Shown here piece by piece: positions 1-6,697 of a stretch of DNA of 13,603 bases. The stretch is from assembly GCA_002341825.1 (NCBI GenBank), contig DDOU01000018.1, positions 24,340 through 37,942 of the forward strand. Direction: 5' to 3'. The notes under the pieces were generated by a model, which was not told where the DNA came from, ran no database searches, and worked only from the letters and a program-made list of their open reading frames with translations. A program made the position numbers and the translations under genes. Position 1 is the stretch's first letter. Every line of letters begins with the position of its first letter. The stretch is from Candidatus Igneacidithiobacillus taiwanensis (GTDB taxonomy: Bacteria; Pseudomonadota; Gammaproteobacteria; Acidithiobacillales; Acidithiobacillaceae).

Positions 1-685
1 GGTTCAGGCCAAAGCGCTGGGCGAGATCGGCAGCGTCCGCCACGCGAAAGGCGACGTCGATGGAGGGATCGCTGCGATCGCGATACTCCACCTCTGCCTC
101 CGCCAGGGCACTGCCGCAATCCACACACCAGTGCACCGGCTTGGCGCCGCGGTACACCTGGCCGGCCAGGGTGAGCTTGCCAAGCTCGCGCACGATGCCG
201 GCTTCGGCAGCAAAATCCATGGTGCGGTAGGGATGTTCCCAATCGCCAAGAATGCCCAGGCGAACAAAGTCCGCCTTCTGTCCCTCGATTTGGGCATTGG
301 CGTACTCGCGGCAGGCCTGCCGGAAGGCGCTGGCATCGAGCCGCTCACCCGGGCGCCCGTGGGTCTTTTCGACCTGAATCTCGATGGGCAGACCATGACA
401 ATCCCAGCCCGGCACATACGGCACCCGCATTCCCTCGGCGAGCTTGGATTTATTGATGATGTCCTTGAGCACCTTGTTGACCGCATGACCAATATGGATG
501 CGGCCGTTGGCGTAGGGCGGGCCGTCGTGCAGCACGTAGCAGGGCGCCTCGGCGCGGGCCTCTTGCAGGCGTTGGTAGAGGTTCAGGCCCTGCCAATGGG
601 CCAAGCGCTCGGGCTCCCGCTCCGGCAGTTTGCCCTGCATGGGGAAGTCGGTTTTAGGAAGATTTAAGGTGTTTTTGTAATCCAT
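1..685 (-). CDS. ileS: Isoleucyl-tRNA synthetase, N-terminal part (cut by window edge)
   Basis: Charges tRNA-Ile with isoleucine in the cytoplasm. Reading the minus strand from the ATG at 685 gives 228 uninterrupted residues that run off the left edge. Class I synthetase signatures are visible: the HIGH motif (residues 64-67, in [12 protein letters not shown]), WDCHGLPIE at 94-102, and the [15 protein letters not shown] segment (187-201) typical of the start of the IleS editing/insert region. The start is inside the 3' end of ribF: the ATG overlaps ribF by 22 bp in another frame. I see no strong Shine-Dalgarno before it, so translation is probably coupled to ribF. The ribF-ileS order is the common proteobacterial arrangement, often followed by lspA, which would lie outside the window. 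About three quarters of the protein is missing here, so intactness cannot be judged. Confidence 0.97.
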   Translation of the reverse strand, partial: MDYKNTLNLPKTDFPMQGKLPEREPERLAHWQGLNLYQRLQEARAEAPCYVLHDGPPYANGRIHIGHAVNKVLKDIINKSKLAEGMRVPYVPGWDCHGLPIEIQVEKTHGRPGERLDASAFRQACREYANAQIEGQKADFVRLGILGDWEHPYRTMDFAAEAGIVRELGKLTLAGQVYRGAKPVHWCVDCGSALAEAEVEYRDRSDPSIDVAFRVADAADLAQRFGLN

Positions 686-1623
686 GGGCTTTGACTGGTT
701 GAGGAACTGGCGAAAAATTGGCGAACCTGGCCGACATCGTGCTGGATCGCCGCGATCAAAACGTCGAGATTGGGGTATTTCTCCTCATCTCGCAACTTGT
801 GCAGCAACTCGACCTGTACCTGTAGACCGTAGAGGTTTGGGGAGTCGGCATCGAGGCAGTGGGCCTCGAGGACCAGATGTTTACCGTTGACCGTGGGTCG
901 CAGGCCAATGCTGATAGCAGCCTGCCAACTACCGATGGGGCTGTGCAGGCGCCCGGCAAAGATGCCGCGCAGCGGCAAGGAGCGGCGGGTCAGGGGCAGG
1001 TTGGCGGTGGGAAAGCCAAGCTCGCGGCCGAGTTGATCGCCACGCCGCACCCGCCCGCAGATGGCGTAGGGGCGACCGAGCCAGCGCGCGGCTTGGCCAA
1101 GATCCCCTCGCTCCAAAAACTGCCGAACGCCTGTGCTGCTGACCCGCTGGCCATCGAGCAGAAAGGGCGGCTGCTCGGCGACGGTAAAGCCCAGCTGCCG
1201 TCCCATTTGCTCGAGCAGGGTAAAGTCGCCGCGGCGCTGGGCGCCAAAACGAAAATCGTGACCGACGAAGAGATGGCGCACTTGCAGCCGGCCGACGAGA
1301 ATCTCGCGCACAAAATCCTCAGCCGAGAGCTGGGCAAGGCGACGATCGAAACGACTACAAATGACCTGATCCGCCCCATAGTGCAGCAGCGCCTGGGTCT
1401 TTTCGCGCAGGCTGCTAAGGCGCACCGGAGACTCCGCGCCCTGGAAAAATTCCCGCGGTAGCGGCTCAAAGGTCAGCACCACCCGCGGCAACCGCGTTTC
1501 GCCCATGGCTGCGAGGAGCTGCTGATGGCCAAGATGTACGCCATCGAAGTTGCCAATGGTCAGGGCCTGCGCTGCCGCAAGAGGACGTCGCGGTATACGA
1601 TGCAGGCGGAAGGACGAGGTCAT
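664..1623 (-). CDS. ribF: Bifunctional riboflavin kinase / FAD synthetase
   Basis: Phosphorylates riboflavin to FMN and adenylates FMN to FAD. Using the ATG at 1623 the protein has 319 residues, the usual RibF length. The N-terminal FAD synthetase domain shows [13 protein letters not shown] (21-33, the nucleotidyltransferase HxGH-like motif), FVGHDFRFG (119-127) and SSTGVRQFL (162-170). The C-terminal riboflavin kinase domain shows GFPTAN (203-208), the [10 protein letters not shown] stretch (238-247) and the family's ending [12 protein letters not shown]. An in-frame TTG at 1632 would add three residues; I prefer the ATG, but neither has a clear ribosome-binding site. A TACAAT hexamer on the minus strand (plus 1660-1665 region) could be a -10 element, but no good -35 is visible. 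Its 3' end overlaps the ileS start. Confidence 0.95.
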   Translation of the reverse strand: MTSSFRLHRIPRRPLAAAQALTIGNFDGVHLGHQQLLAAMGETRLPRVVLTFEPLPREFFQGAESPVRLSSLREKTQALLHYGADQVICSRFDRRLAQLSAEDFVREILVGRLQVRHLFVGHDFRFGAQRRGDFTLLEQMGRQLGFTVAEQPPFLLDGQRVSSTGVRQFLERGDLGQAARWLGRPYAICGRVRRGDQLGRELGFPTANLPLTRRSLPLRGIFAGRLHSPIGSWQAAISIGLRPTVNGKHLVLEAHCLDADSPNLYGLQVQVELLHKLRDEEKYPNLDVLIAAIQHDVGQVRQFFASSSTSQSPWITKTP

Positions 1624-1751
1624 GACTGGCAAAGGAAATCCCGGGCGAAAAACCTCCCCATTGTACCCGAAAGCCCCAACAAAAACCCAGGAGCGGCCGC
1701 GTCAGTGCGTTTTCTCTTCTTTCCCATCTGCCGAGGCGCTATCATCGACGG

Positions 1752-2618
1752 ATGACGGTCGAGACCTTATTGCCGGCGCAACTGGCTTATTTGCGCCTGT
1801 TGGAACTTCCCCTCCCAGAGGGGATGACGCCGTCGGAGCTACCGGCACCGGCGGCTTTAGCGGAAGTTCCGGCGGCTCCGGCCGAGATGGTGATGCCGGA
1901 GGAGCCCTTTGCCCTGCTTGCGCCCGAAGAGGCGCTGCAGGACATGCCACCGGCTCCCGAGCCCCCTGAGCTGGCGCCAGTCGCCATCAAAGTCGACATT
2001 GCAGACGAGCGCCAAGAGCGCATTGCCCGCATGGACTGGTCCTTGCTCGAGAGCAGCATTCACGCCTGTCGTGCCTGCAATTTGGGGGAAAGCCGACAAC
2101 ATGCCGTCGTTGGCGCCGGTGTTCGTCAGGGCCCTTGGCTCTTCGTGGGGGAGGCGCCGGGGGCGGAGGAGGATCGTCGTGGTGAGGCCTTTGTTGGGCG
2201 CGGTGGGCAACTCCTCGATGCAATGCTCGCCGCTATGGGGCTCAGTCGGCAGCGAGAGGTGTACATTGCCAATGTTCTCAAGTGTCGTCCGCCGCAAAAT
2301 CGCGACCCCCTCGGCCCCGAGGTGCGGGCTTGCTTGCCCTTTCTGCAACGGCAGATTGCCCTCCTGCAGCCGCGCATCATCGTTGCCCTGGGGCGCTTTG
2401 CTGCCCAGAGTTTATTGCAATGCAACGAACCCTTGGCCAACTTGCGCGGTGGGGTGCAGCGGTATGGAGAGATCCCACTGATCGTCACCTATCATCCCGC
2501 CTACTTGCTGCGTAATCCCGTCGAAAAGCGCAAGGTTTGGGAAGATCTCAAGCTGGCGCTGCAAACCTATGCCGAATTGCCGCCAGACACCGCGGCCATG
2601 GCCTCGGACACGGAGTAG
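1752..2618 (+). CDS. Family 4 uracil-DNA glycosylase (iron-sulfur type)
   Basis: Removes uracil from DNA to start base excision repair. The 288-residue product carries the family-4 hallmarks: four cysteines placed to bind a [4Fe-4S] cluster (C106, C109, C178, C194), the active-site motif GEAPGAEED (133-141), and the second motif HPAYLLRNP (248-256). The catalytic core starts only around residue 95. Before it lies a Pro/Ala/Glu-rich linker (about 26-80), preceded by LPAQLAYLRLLELPLP, a helix resembling the N-terminal helix of proteobacterial homologues. That helix supports the ATG at 1752 even though the Shine-Dalgarno is weak. The last 52 bp overlap the 3' end of the convergent epimerase-like gene, so there is no room for a terminator between them. 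Confidence 0.93.
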   Translation: MTVETLLPAQLAYLRLLELPLPEGMTPSELPAPAALAEVPAAPAEMVMPEEPFALLAPEEALQDMPPAPEPPELAPVAIKVDIADERQERIARMDWSLLESSIHACRACNLGESRQHAVVGAGVRQGPWLFVGEAPGAEEDRRGEAFVGRGGQLLDAMLAAMGLSRQREVYIANVLKCRPPQNRDPLGPEVRACLPFLQRQIALLQPRIIVALGRFAAQSLLQCNEPLANLRGGVQRYGEIPLIVTYHPAYLLRNPVEKRKVWEDLKLALQTYAELPPDTAAMASDTE

Positions 2619-3508
2619 CGCGGTAACCAACCAAGCTCGATCTCGGCACGGCAACAGTCCACCACCAAGGGATACTCCAGACCCAGAAGCCAGCCGGGAT
2701 CGCCAAAGCGTCGGGTAAATGGGCGCAGGGCGCGGTGGAGCTGGTGCAGATGGCGAGGGCGTAGGGGTAGTTGCAAGCGCCGCGGAATCTGCGACCAAGG
2801 GACCGGATCGGGGGCGGCGATGTTGAAAGCGCCTCTCGCCCCCTGCTCCCAAGCGCCAAGCAGGGCGCGGGCGGCATCCTCCTCGTGCAGGCACTGCACC
2901 GGCAAATCCGGATTGGCCAGGCGAAGGCCAACAGGCGCGCGGGCAATAGAGTTCACGAGGGGCTGCGCGTGCGGGCCGACAATGGCGTGCAGGCGCAGCC
3001 AGCTGAGCCGCATCGGCGGATGGGCGCCTGCCTGTTGCACCAAAAGTCGCTCTACCGCCGCCTTGTCTTCGGCGTAGGCAAAGCCGGGGGGCGGTCGCAG
3101 GGGCTGGGATTCGCGAATCGGGATGGGGTTGTCTGGCCAGGCGCCATAGGCCGCCACACTACTGCTGTACACAAAGCGTTCCACCCCCGCCGCGGCTGCT
3201 GCCCGCAGCAAGCGCAGCGTCCCCGCGCGATTGACCTGCGCCATCTCCCGACGCCAGCGCTGCTGCCGACCCAGGCGCGGGCTAAGGACGACAAAAGCCA
3301 AGTGGATGATGCTATCCACGTCCTCCAACAAAGGTTGCCAATCGACACTCCGCAGGTCGCCGCAAATCCACCGCAGACGGGGATGCTGCAAGATGCCGGG
3401 CTGCAGGTCGAAGGCGAGCACTTCGGGTTTGGCAGGATGCCGTAAGAGTAGCGGTAGCAACGCCTGCGCGGTATGCCCCGCCGCCCCCGTCAGCAGGACT
3501 TGGCTCAT
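2567..3508 (-). CDS. NAD(P)-dependent epimerase/dehydratase, extended SDR family
   Basis: A 313-residue Rossmann-fold oxidoreductase. Visible signatures are the nucleotide-binding TGAAGHTA loop (7-14), an acidic residue after the second strand (D34), the HLAF segment (69-72), the serine of the catalytic set in VYSSSVAAYG (113-122) and the YxxxK pair (Y145, K149). These place it among NAD-dependent epimerase/dehydratases that act on nucleotide sugars or similar substrates; the substrate cannot be read from the sequence. Its ATG shares the ATGA with the stop of the upstream flavin oxidoreductase and has no Shine-Dalgarno of its own, so the two are probably translationally coupled. The 3' end overlaps the glycosylase gene on the opposite strand by 52 bp. 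YAEDK replaces the more usual YGxSK, but the key Tyr and Lys are kept. Confidence 0.88.
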   Translation of the reverse strand: MSQVLLTGAAGHTAQALLPLLLRHPAKPEVLAFDLQPGILQHPRLRWICGDLRSVDWQPLLEDVDSIIHLAFVVLSPRLGRQQRWRREMAQVNRAGTLRLLRAAAAAGVERFVYSSSVAAYGAWPDNPIPIRESQPLRPPPGFAYAEDKAAVERLLVQQAGAHPPMRLSWLRLHAIVGPHAQPLVNSIARAPVGLRLANPDLPVQCLHEEDAARALLGAWEQGARGAFNIAAPDPVPWSQIPRRLQLPLRPRHLHQLHRALRPFTRRFGDPGWLLGLEYPLVVDCCRAEIELGWLPRYSVSEAMAAVSGGNSA

Positions 3509-4590
3509 GCCGCGTTAGCGTGCTGGCCTTGAAGACTCGGCAAAACCTCCGTTGCCAGCAGCTCTAGAGAGCGCTGGGTGACGGTGGAGGGGACCATTCC
3601 GGCGCCCACGGCCAAGAGTAGTCGGTCGACCCCGGCGCGGGCGAAACGCGCCAGACCTTTGCGGCATTGCTCCGGATTTCCCACTACCACCATCCCCATG
3701 CTTTCCAAAAGGCGCAGGCTCAAACCACGCCGCAAGAGCGGCTCAAGAAATGCCAGTCGGTGATAAAATTCATAGCTTTCGCGCAATTGCACGAGTACCG
3801 GCCGTGTTTGGTCGAGCAAGCGTTGATAGTACCAGGTGAAGCCCTCGGCCAGTCGGCGTGCTTCTGCCGCGTCTTCCAGGCAGAGGCAGCCAATGGTCAT
3901 GGCAAATTGGGGGTTGAAGCCCGCCACTTGGGCGCGGGCGCTGCTCTGTACACTGCGGCGGTAGGCCTTGAGATCTTGCTTGATCATAAACCAGGGCTTG
4001 AAGGGGCCGCTCAGAACCCCAATGCCTTCCTCGGCTGCCCAGCGAAAGGTCTGCGGGCTGACGGCCGCCACCCAGAGGGGTGGATGTGGCTGCTGCAGGG
4101 GCTTGGGCAGGATGTCGATGTCGTCCAACCGATAGAGCTTGCCCTGGTGCCGTACCGGCCCGCCGCCAGCTGCGCGCAGAATCGCCAAGCCTTCCTGCAG
4201 GTGGGTGCGACTATCGGCCATCTCGGCGCCAAAAATTGCATATTCCCGCGGCGAGAAACCGCGACCGATGCCAACTTCGAGGCGGCCGTTGCTGAGGATA
4301 TCCAATGCCGCCACGCGCTCCGCTACCCGCACGGCGTGGTTATAGGGCAGGGCGATGACCGCATGCCCGAGCCGCAACTTTTGCGTGCGTTGGCTCGCCG
4401 CCGCCAAAAAGACCTCTGGAGCGCTGGAATGGGAGTACTCGCGCATGAAGTGATGCTCCACCAGCCAGGCGCCGTGAAAGCCCAGTTGGTCGGCGAGCGC
4501 GAGCTCCTCCAGGGTTTCGTGATAGACTTGCGCCTCGCTACGAGGGAGATGGCTAGGTACCGCCAATTCGTAGAAGAGATCCACCTGCAT
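3505..4590 (-). CDS. LLM-class (luciferase-like) flavin-dependent oxidoreductase
   Basis: A 361-residue member of the bacterial-luciferase-like monooxygenase superfamily, which uses reduced FMN or F420 to oxidise a small substrate. The family pattern is clear: an N-terminal beta strand (MQVDLFYEL), AWLVEHHF (41-48), and LSNGRLEVGIGRGF (99-112), the phosphate-binding stretch typical of the group, followed by the TIM-barrel second half. I chose the ATG at 4590 because the family begins at this strand. A GGAG (minus strand, 4605-4602) lies 11 nt before it, rather far but usable. An upstream in-frame start at 4617 would add nine residues with no family support and would run into the neighbouring divergent gene. 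It is coupled by a 4 bp overlap to the epimerase-like gene downstream. Substrate unknown. Confidence 0.88.
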   Translation of the reverse strand: MQVDLFYELAVPSHLPRSEAQVYHETLEELALADQLGFHGAWLVEHHFMREYSHSSAPEVFLAAASQRTQKLRLGHAVIALPYNHAVRVAERVAALDILSNGRLEVGIGRGFSPREYAIFGAEMADSRTHLQEGLAILRAAGGGPVRHQGKLYRLDDIDILPKPLQQPHPPLWVAAVSPQTFRWAAEEGIGVLSGPFKPWFMIKQDLKAYRRSVQSSARAQVAGFNPQFAMTIGCLCLEDAAEARRLAEGFTWYYQRLLDQTRPVLVQLRESYEFYHRLAFLEPLLRRGLSLRLLESMGMVVVGNPEQCRKGLARFARAGVDRLLLAVGAGMVPSTVTQRSLELLATEVLPSLQGQHANAA

Positions 4591-4595
4591 GATTC

Positions 4596-4600
4596 GGGAG
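4596..4600 (+). promoter_or_regulatory. Ribosome-binding site that fixes the start of the small gene
   Basis: GGGAG lies 5 nt before the ATG at 4606. It shows that translation begins there and not in the long upstream open frame. The site sits within the 15 bp separating the two divergent start codons. The oxidoreductase's own GGAG (4602-4605 on the other strand) partly faces it, so the two leaders are interleaved. Confidence 0.7.
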
Positions 4601-4605
4601 ACTCC

Positions 4606-4848
4606 ATGTCTGCACATACGCCACGACCAATTGCCGAGCGTCTGGAAATTGCCATCCTAACATCAGAGCAGATGCGTCTGCACTGGATCGACGAAAAGGA
4701 TCAGACCCACTATATGACCGTCGTCTTACCCCTCGCCGTCGAGGAGGCAAAAGACGCCGATTATCTCCGCTGCCGGGTTTTGGAAGATGACGTCGAAATC
4801 CTCGTCCGCATCGATCTGATTCAAAATCTCCCAACCCCCACCAAGTAA
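4606..4848 (+). CDS. Small acidic protein, possibly Rof-like (Rho-binding) family
   Basis: An 80-residue protein starting at ATG 4606 with a good Shine-Dalgarno (GGGAG at 4596-4600, 5 nt spacing). Much of the same frame is open upstream across the oxidoreductase, but that is an antisense shadow; the RBS fixes the start. The product is rich in alternating beta-type segments and charged residues, with no signal peptide or membrane segment. By eye it resembles the Rho inhibitor Rof/YaeO in outline: PRPI near the start, LE-A (residues 13-16), a central YLRC strand and a final EILVRIDLI strand. However, the CDxxD segment of Rof is absent, so this is only a suggestion. It lies 15 bp from the divergent oxidoreductase and converges with orn across 3 bp. 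Confidence 0.75.
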   Translation: MSAHTPRPIAERLEIAILTSEQMRLHWIDEKDQTHYMTVVLPLAVEEAKDADYLRCRVLEDDVEILVRIDLIQNLPTPTK

Positions 4849-4851
4849 GGC

Positions 4852-5427
4852 TCAAACAAAATCGAGGGTCTCGCTGTCCCAGTCCGCCGCGCGCAGAATC
4901 GTCTGACGGTAATAGCGCAGCTCCTCGATAGACTCGCGAATGTCGCTCAAGGCCTCGTGCCGCTCGGTTTTTTTGAAGCGTGGCAGCTTCGGGTACCAAC
5001 GCACGCTGAGCTCCTTGAGGGTGGAGACATCGATGAGCCGATAGTGAAAAAAGCGCTCGAGCCGCGGCATGTGCTGCGCCAAGAAGCGTCGATCCTGACA
5101 AACGCTATTGCCACAGAGGGGAGAGGTGCCCGGCGTGACATGAGCCTGCAGAAAGTCGAGGGTTTGCGCCTCTACCGCGGCAAGATCAAGACGACTGCTG
5201 CGCACCCGCTCGATGAGGCCCGAGGCGCCGTGGGTGCGTTGATTCCAGTCGTCCATGGCGCGCAGCACGGATTCATCGTGATTGACCGCCAGGACCGGAC
5301 CTTCGCAAATCACCCGCAGCTCGTTGTCGGTTACGATACTGGCAATTTCGAGAATTTGGTCCTGCTGGGGATGCAGCCCGGTCATCTCCAGATCGATCCA
5401 GACGAGGCGTTGACTCTTGGGATCCAT
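4852..5427 (-). CDS. orn: Oligoribonuclease
   Basis: A 3'-to-5' exoribonuclease that finishes RNA decay by degrading very short oligoribonucleotides, including the c-di-GMP breakdown product pGpG. The 191 residues match the family's size. All DEDDh catalytic residues are visible: D12 and E14 in [10 protein letters not shown]112 in [11 protein letters not shown], and H157 and D162 in [14 protein letters not shown]. The ATG at 5427 is preceded by a strong GAGGAGAG ribosome-binding site (5431-5438 on the minus strand). Upstream lies a 12 bp palindrome and then the terminator of the first repeat unit, so orn should have its own promoter between 5428 and about 5476. Its stop is 3 bp from the stop of the convergent small gene. 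Confidence 0.97.
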   Translation of the reverse strand: MDPKSQRLVWIDLEMTGLHPQQDQILEIASIVTDNELRVICEGPVLAVNHDESVLRAMDDWNQRTHGASGLIERVRSSRLDLAAVEAQTLDFLQAHVTPGTSPLCGNSVCQDRRFLAQHMPRLERFFHYRLIDVSTLKELSVRWYPKLPRFKKTERHEALSDIRESIEELRYYRQTILRAADWDSETLDFV

Positions 5428-5451
5428 GGGCTCTCCTCAGAAGTTTGTACA

Positions 5452-5463
5452 CATGGTACCATG
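5452..5463. promoter_or_regulatory. Perfect 12 bp palindrome upstream of orn
   Basis: CATGGTACCATG reads the same on both strands and ends 25 bp before the orn start codon, in the only space available for an orn promoter. It could be a regulator-binding site, but nothing here identifies the regulator. The core GGTACC recurs once in each nearby repeat unit (5596-5601 and 5794-5799). Confidence 0.3.
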
Positions 5464-5475
5464 GCAGGGCCCGTA

Positions 5476-5612
5476 TAAAAAAAGACGGGCAAGATGCCCG
5501 TCCAATAGCCGCAAAACAACCGCTACAAACTTTTTGGGTCGCCGGTCTCTGCCGGGTATCCGTATGGGTTACGCTCCGTCTCAATCCGAGATCTGGGTAC
5601 CGCCCTTCATTG
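5476..5612 (-). ncRNA. Candidate small RNA 1 of a tandem pair
   Basis: Inferred minus-strand transcript of about 130-140 nt made from repeat copy 1. Support: a perfect intrinsic terminator at its 3' end, strong conservation with its sibling, small stems that stay intact (CCGG-N6-CCGG at 5542-5555; UAGC/GCUA before the terminator), differences that are almost all transitions, and paired 7-mer boxes where an activator would sit upstream. The 5' end is a guess: the hexamer at the -10 position of this copy (CTAGGC) is poor. No open frame of note lies within it. It matches no RNA family I recognise. Alternative: a non-transcribed palindromic repeat element that happens to look like a terminator. 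Confidence 0.4.
5477..5502 (-). terminator. Intrinsic terminator of repeat copy 1
   Basis: Perfect 7 bp stem GACGGGC (5484-5490) / GCCCGTC (5496-5502) with a 5 nt loop. On the minus strand it is followed directly by seven T (A-run at 5477-5483). It can only act on leftward transcription, so it would stop RNA coming from the repeat before it enters orn. There is no T-run on the plus side. Confidence 0.72.
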
Positions 5613-5632
5613 GTGCCTAGTGTCCGTCTGGA

Positions 5633-5650
5633 TTGTTTCGGGAATATTTC
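5633..5650. promoter_or_regulatory. Paired 7-mer boxes upstream of candidate sRNA 1
   Basis: TTGTTTC (5633-5639) and ATATTTC (5644-5650), 11 bp apart start to start. Read leftward these are GAAATAT then GAAACAA. The 11 bp step suits a tandem-binding OmpR-family regulator. The same pair at the same spacing lies in repeat copy 2, and TTGTTTC recurs before the response regulator gene. Confidence 0.45.
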
Positions 5651-5674
5651 TTACCGGCGGCGGCCTATTCCGAA

Positions 5675-5806
5675 TAAAAAAGACGGGCAAGATGCCCGTC
5701 CAATAGCCGCAAAACAACCGCTACAAACTTTTTGGGTCGCCGGTCTCCGCCGGGTATCCGTATGGGTTACGCTCCGTCTCGATCTGAGGTTTGGGTACCG
5801 CTCCTC
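5675..5806 (-). ncRNA. Candidate small RNA 2 of a tandem pair
   Basis: Inferred minus-strand transcript from repeat copy 2, sibling of the RNA above. Its promoter looks better: a TACATA hexamer (minus strand 5817-5812) lies 13 bp after the inner 7-mer box GAAACAT (5837-5831), with the outer box GAAATAT 11 bp further upstream. A factor of the OmpR/PhoB type could occupy this place of the -35 element. The transcript would start near 5805 and end in the T-run after the hairpin. The core is nearly identical to copy 1, while the 5' quarter differs, so the two RNAs could share a common 3' body and have partly different 5' seeds. Confidence 0.42.
5676..5700 (-). terminator. Intrinsic terminator of repeat copy 2
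   Basis: Same stem, GACGGGC (5682-5688) / GCCCGTC (5694-5700), followed on the minus strand by six T (5681-5676). Two identical leftward terminators 198 bp apart, with no leftward protein gene between them or to their right before 6682, imply that something short is transcribed leftward here. Confidence 0.72.
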
Positions 5807-5830
5807 GTTGCTATGTAGTTTCGGGCGAAA

Positions 5831-5848
5831 ATGTTTCGAGAATATTTC
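5831..5848. promoter_or_regulatory. Paired 7-mer boxes upstream of candidate sRNA 2
   Basis: ATGTTTC (5831-5837) and ATATTTC (5842-5848), again 11 bp apart. Leftward they read GAAATAT-N4-GAAACAT and end 13 bp before the TACATA hexamer. Conservation here (16 of 18) is higher than in the 50 bp between boxes and core, which suggests selection on the boxes themselves. Confidence 0.45.
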
Positions 5849-5949
5849 CTGTTGTAGGGTTACGCTTTTCCCGGGGATGCGGTGTGAATGGCCCCGTGGG
5901 AGCTATCATTCGCAGGGGCAGATCCTCTCGCTGTTCTGCAGGCCCTGGA

Positions 5950-5980
5950 TTGTTTCCCTGACTTGTTTCAGTATTGTTTC
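5950..5980. promoter_or_regulatory. Three TTGTTTC repeats upstream of the response regulator gene
   Basis: TTGTTTC occurs at 5950-5956, 5963-5969 and 5974-5980, with steps of 13 and 11 bp, ending 24 bp before the regulator's ATG at 6005. The spacing and 7-mer size fit tandem binding by an OmpR-type protein, so autoregulation is likely if this is its site. A weak promoter overlaps the boxes (TTGTTT at 5950-5955, 16 bp, TATTGT at 5972-5977). If real, that position would favour self-repression. The rest of 5849-5949 shows only a weak GCCCC/GGGGC inverted repeat. Confidence 0.45.
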
Positions 5981-6004
5981 GGACTCTTCAAAAAAGCGTG
6001 AAGC

Positions 6005-6697
6005 ATGGCGGTTGTACTCCTGGTGGATGACGATTTGCGTTTGTCGCAGATGCTCAAGGGCTACCTCGAGAAGGAGGGCTTTGGCGTATTGCTGGCAGGC
6101 AACGGACAAGAAATGTGGCAGCAACTGCAGACCGGTAGCGTCGATGTCATCGTTCTCGACTGGATGCTGCCGGGGGGCAAAGACGGCATTTCCCTGATTC
6201 GCGAGTTGCGCGCTAAGAAGGCGCCGCCAGTTTTGATGCTCTCCGCCCGGGGTGAGGACGAGGACCGCATCATGGGGCTCGAAAACGGGGTGGACGACTA
6301 TCTCGCCAAGCCTTTCAATGCTCGGGAGCTGCTGGCGCGTCTGCGTGCGCTCTTGCGTCGCCAAGGACGCGAGGAGCCCTCGCCACAATTGCAATTCGGA
6401 CCCTTTCGCCTGGATATGAGCCTGCGCCGGCTCTATCTCAACGATCAGGAGCAGGAAATCAACCCTGCCGAGATGGAGTTGCTCCTGGTGTTTGCCCAGC
6501 GTCCGCGCCGCATTCTTAGCCGCGATACCCTGCTACAGATTCTGGGCGGCGAAGAGGAAGGACGCTTCGATCGTAGCATCGATGTGCGGGTTACGCGGCT
6601 GCGCAAGATCATTGAAGAAAATCCTCGTCAGCCCCGTTACCTACTTACCGAGCGCGGCGTTGGTTATCGCTTCGAACCGGGTCAAGCGGATTCGTAA
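6005..6697 (+). CDS. OmpR-type two-component response regulator
   Basis: A 230-residue DNA-binding response regulator. The receiver domain (1-120) has the acidic pair D8/D9, the phosphorylation site D52 in VIVLDWMLP, S80 and K102 (AKPF). The winged-helix output domain (about 130-226) ends in DRSIDVRVTRLRKIIE and the YLLTERGVGYRF wing. This ending resembles OmpR more than PhoB. It therefore probably controls envelope genes in answer to a sensor kinase, but no kinase gene adjoins it: upstream is the repeat region and downstream is the convergent phosphatase, with a 16 bp overlap. The Shine-Dalgarno before ATG 6005 is weak (GAAG). Three TTGTTTC repeats directly upstream suggest self-regulation. 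The true partner and regulon cannot be told from the window. Confidence 0.92.
   Translation: MAVVLLVDDDLRLSQMLKGYLEKEGFGVLLAGNGQEMWQQLQTGSVDVIVLDWMLPGGKDGISLIRELRAKKAPPVLMLSARGEDEDRIMGLENGVDDYLAKPFNARELLARLRALLRRQGREEPSPQLQFGPFRLDMSLRRLYLNDQEQEINPAEMELLLVFAQRPRRILSRDTLLQILGGEEEGRFDRSIDVRVTRLRKIIEENPRQPRYLLTERGVGYRFEPGQADS

Larger units (their letters stand above)
5475..5650. repeat. Tandem 198 bp repeat, copy 1
   Basis: This stretch aligns without a gap to 5673-5848 at an exact offset of 198 bp. By hand alignment, 5484-5582 matches the second copy at 98 of 99 positions, the next 50 bp at 33 of 50, and the box region 5633-5650 at 16 of 18. The single core difference and all seven differences in the first 30 bp after the core are transitions. 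Similarity stops beyond the boxes. The unit contains a hairpin with an A-run on its left side and a pair of 7-mer boxes at its right end. I see no protein-coding signal in it. Confidence 0.9.
5673..5848. repeat. Tandem 198 bp repeat, copy 2
   Basis: Second copy of the tandem unit, the one nearer the response regulator gene. It keeps every element of copy 1 at the same relative position: the hairpin (5682-5700), the CCGG/CCGG small stem, the GGTACC core (5794-5799) and the pair of 7-mers (5831-5837 and 5842-5848). The one core difference from copy 1 (5748 against 5550) falls in the predicted loop of the small CCGG hairpin, leaving the stem intact. Confidence 0.9.

Noticed and set aside
859..1461. 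200-codon plus-strand open frame opposite ribF
   Set aside because: RibF on the other strand carries all family motifs; this is a GC-driven shadow.
3667..4605. Long plus-strand open frame leading into the small gene
   Set aside because: It is antisense to the flavin oxidoreductase, whose family motifs are clear. The strong ribosome-binding site at 4596-4600 marks the true start at 4606.
5484..5700. CRISPR array or insertion sequence in the repeat region
   Set aside because: There are only two long tandem units, with no short regular spacers, no transposase, no terminal inverted repeats and no target duplication.
5445..6197. A 250-codon plus-strand open frame across the tandem repeat
   Set aside because: It reads through the terminator hairpins, repeats the same peptide only because the DNA is duplicated, and overlaps the response regulator in another frame. 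No ribosome-binding site or family match is visible.
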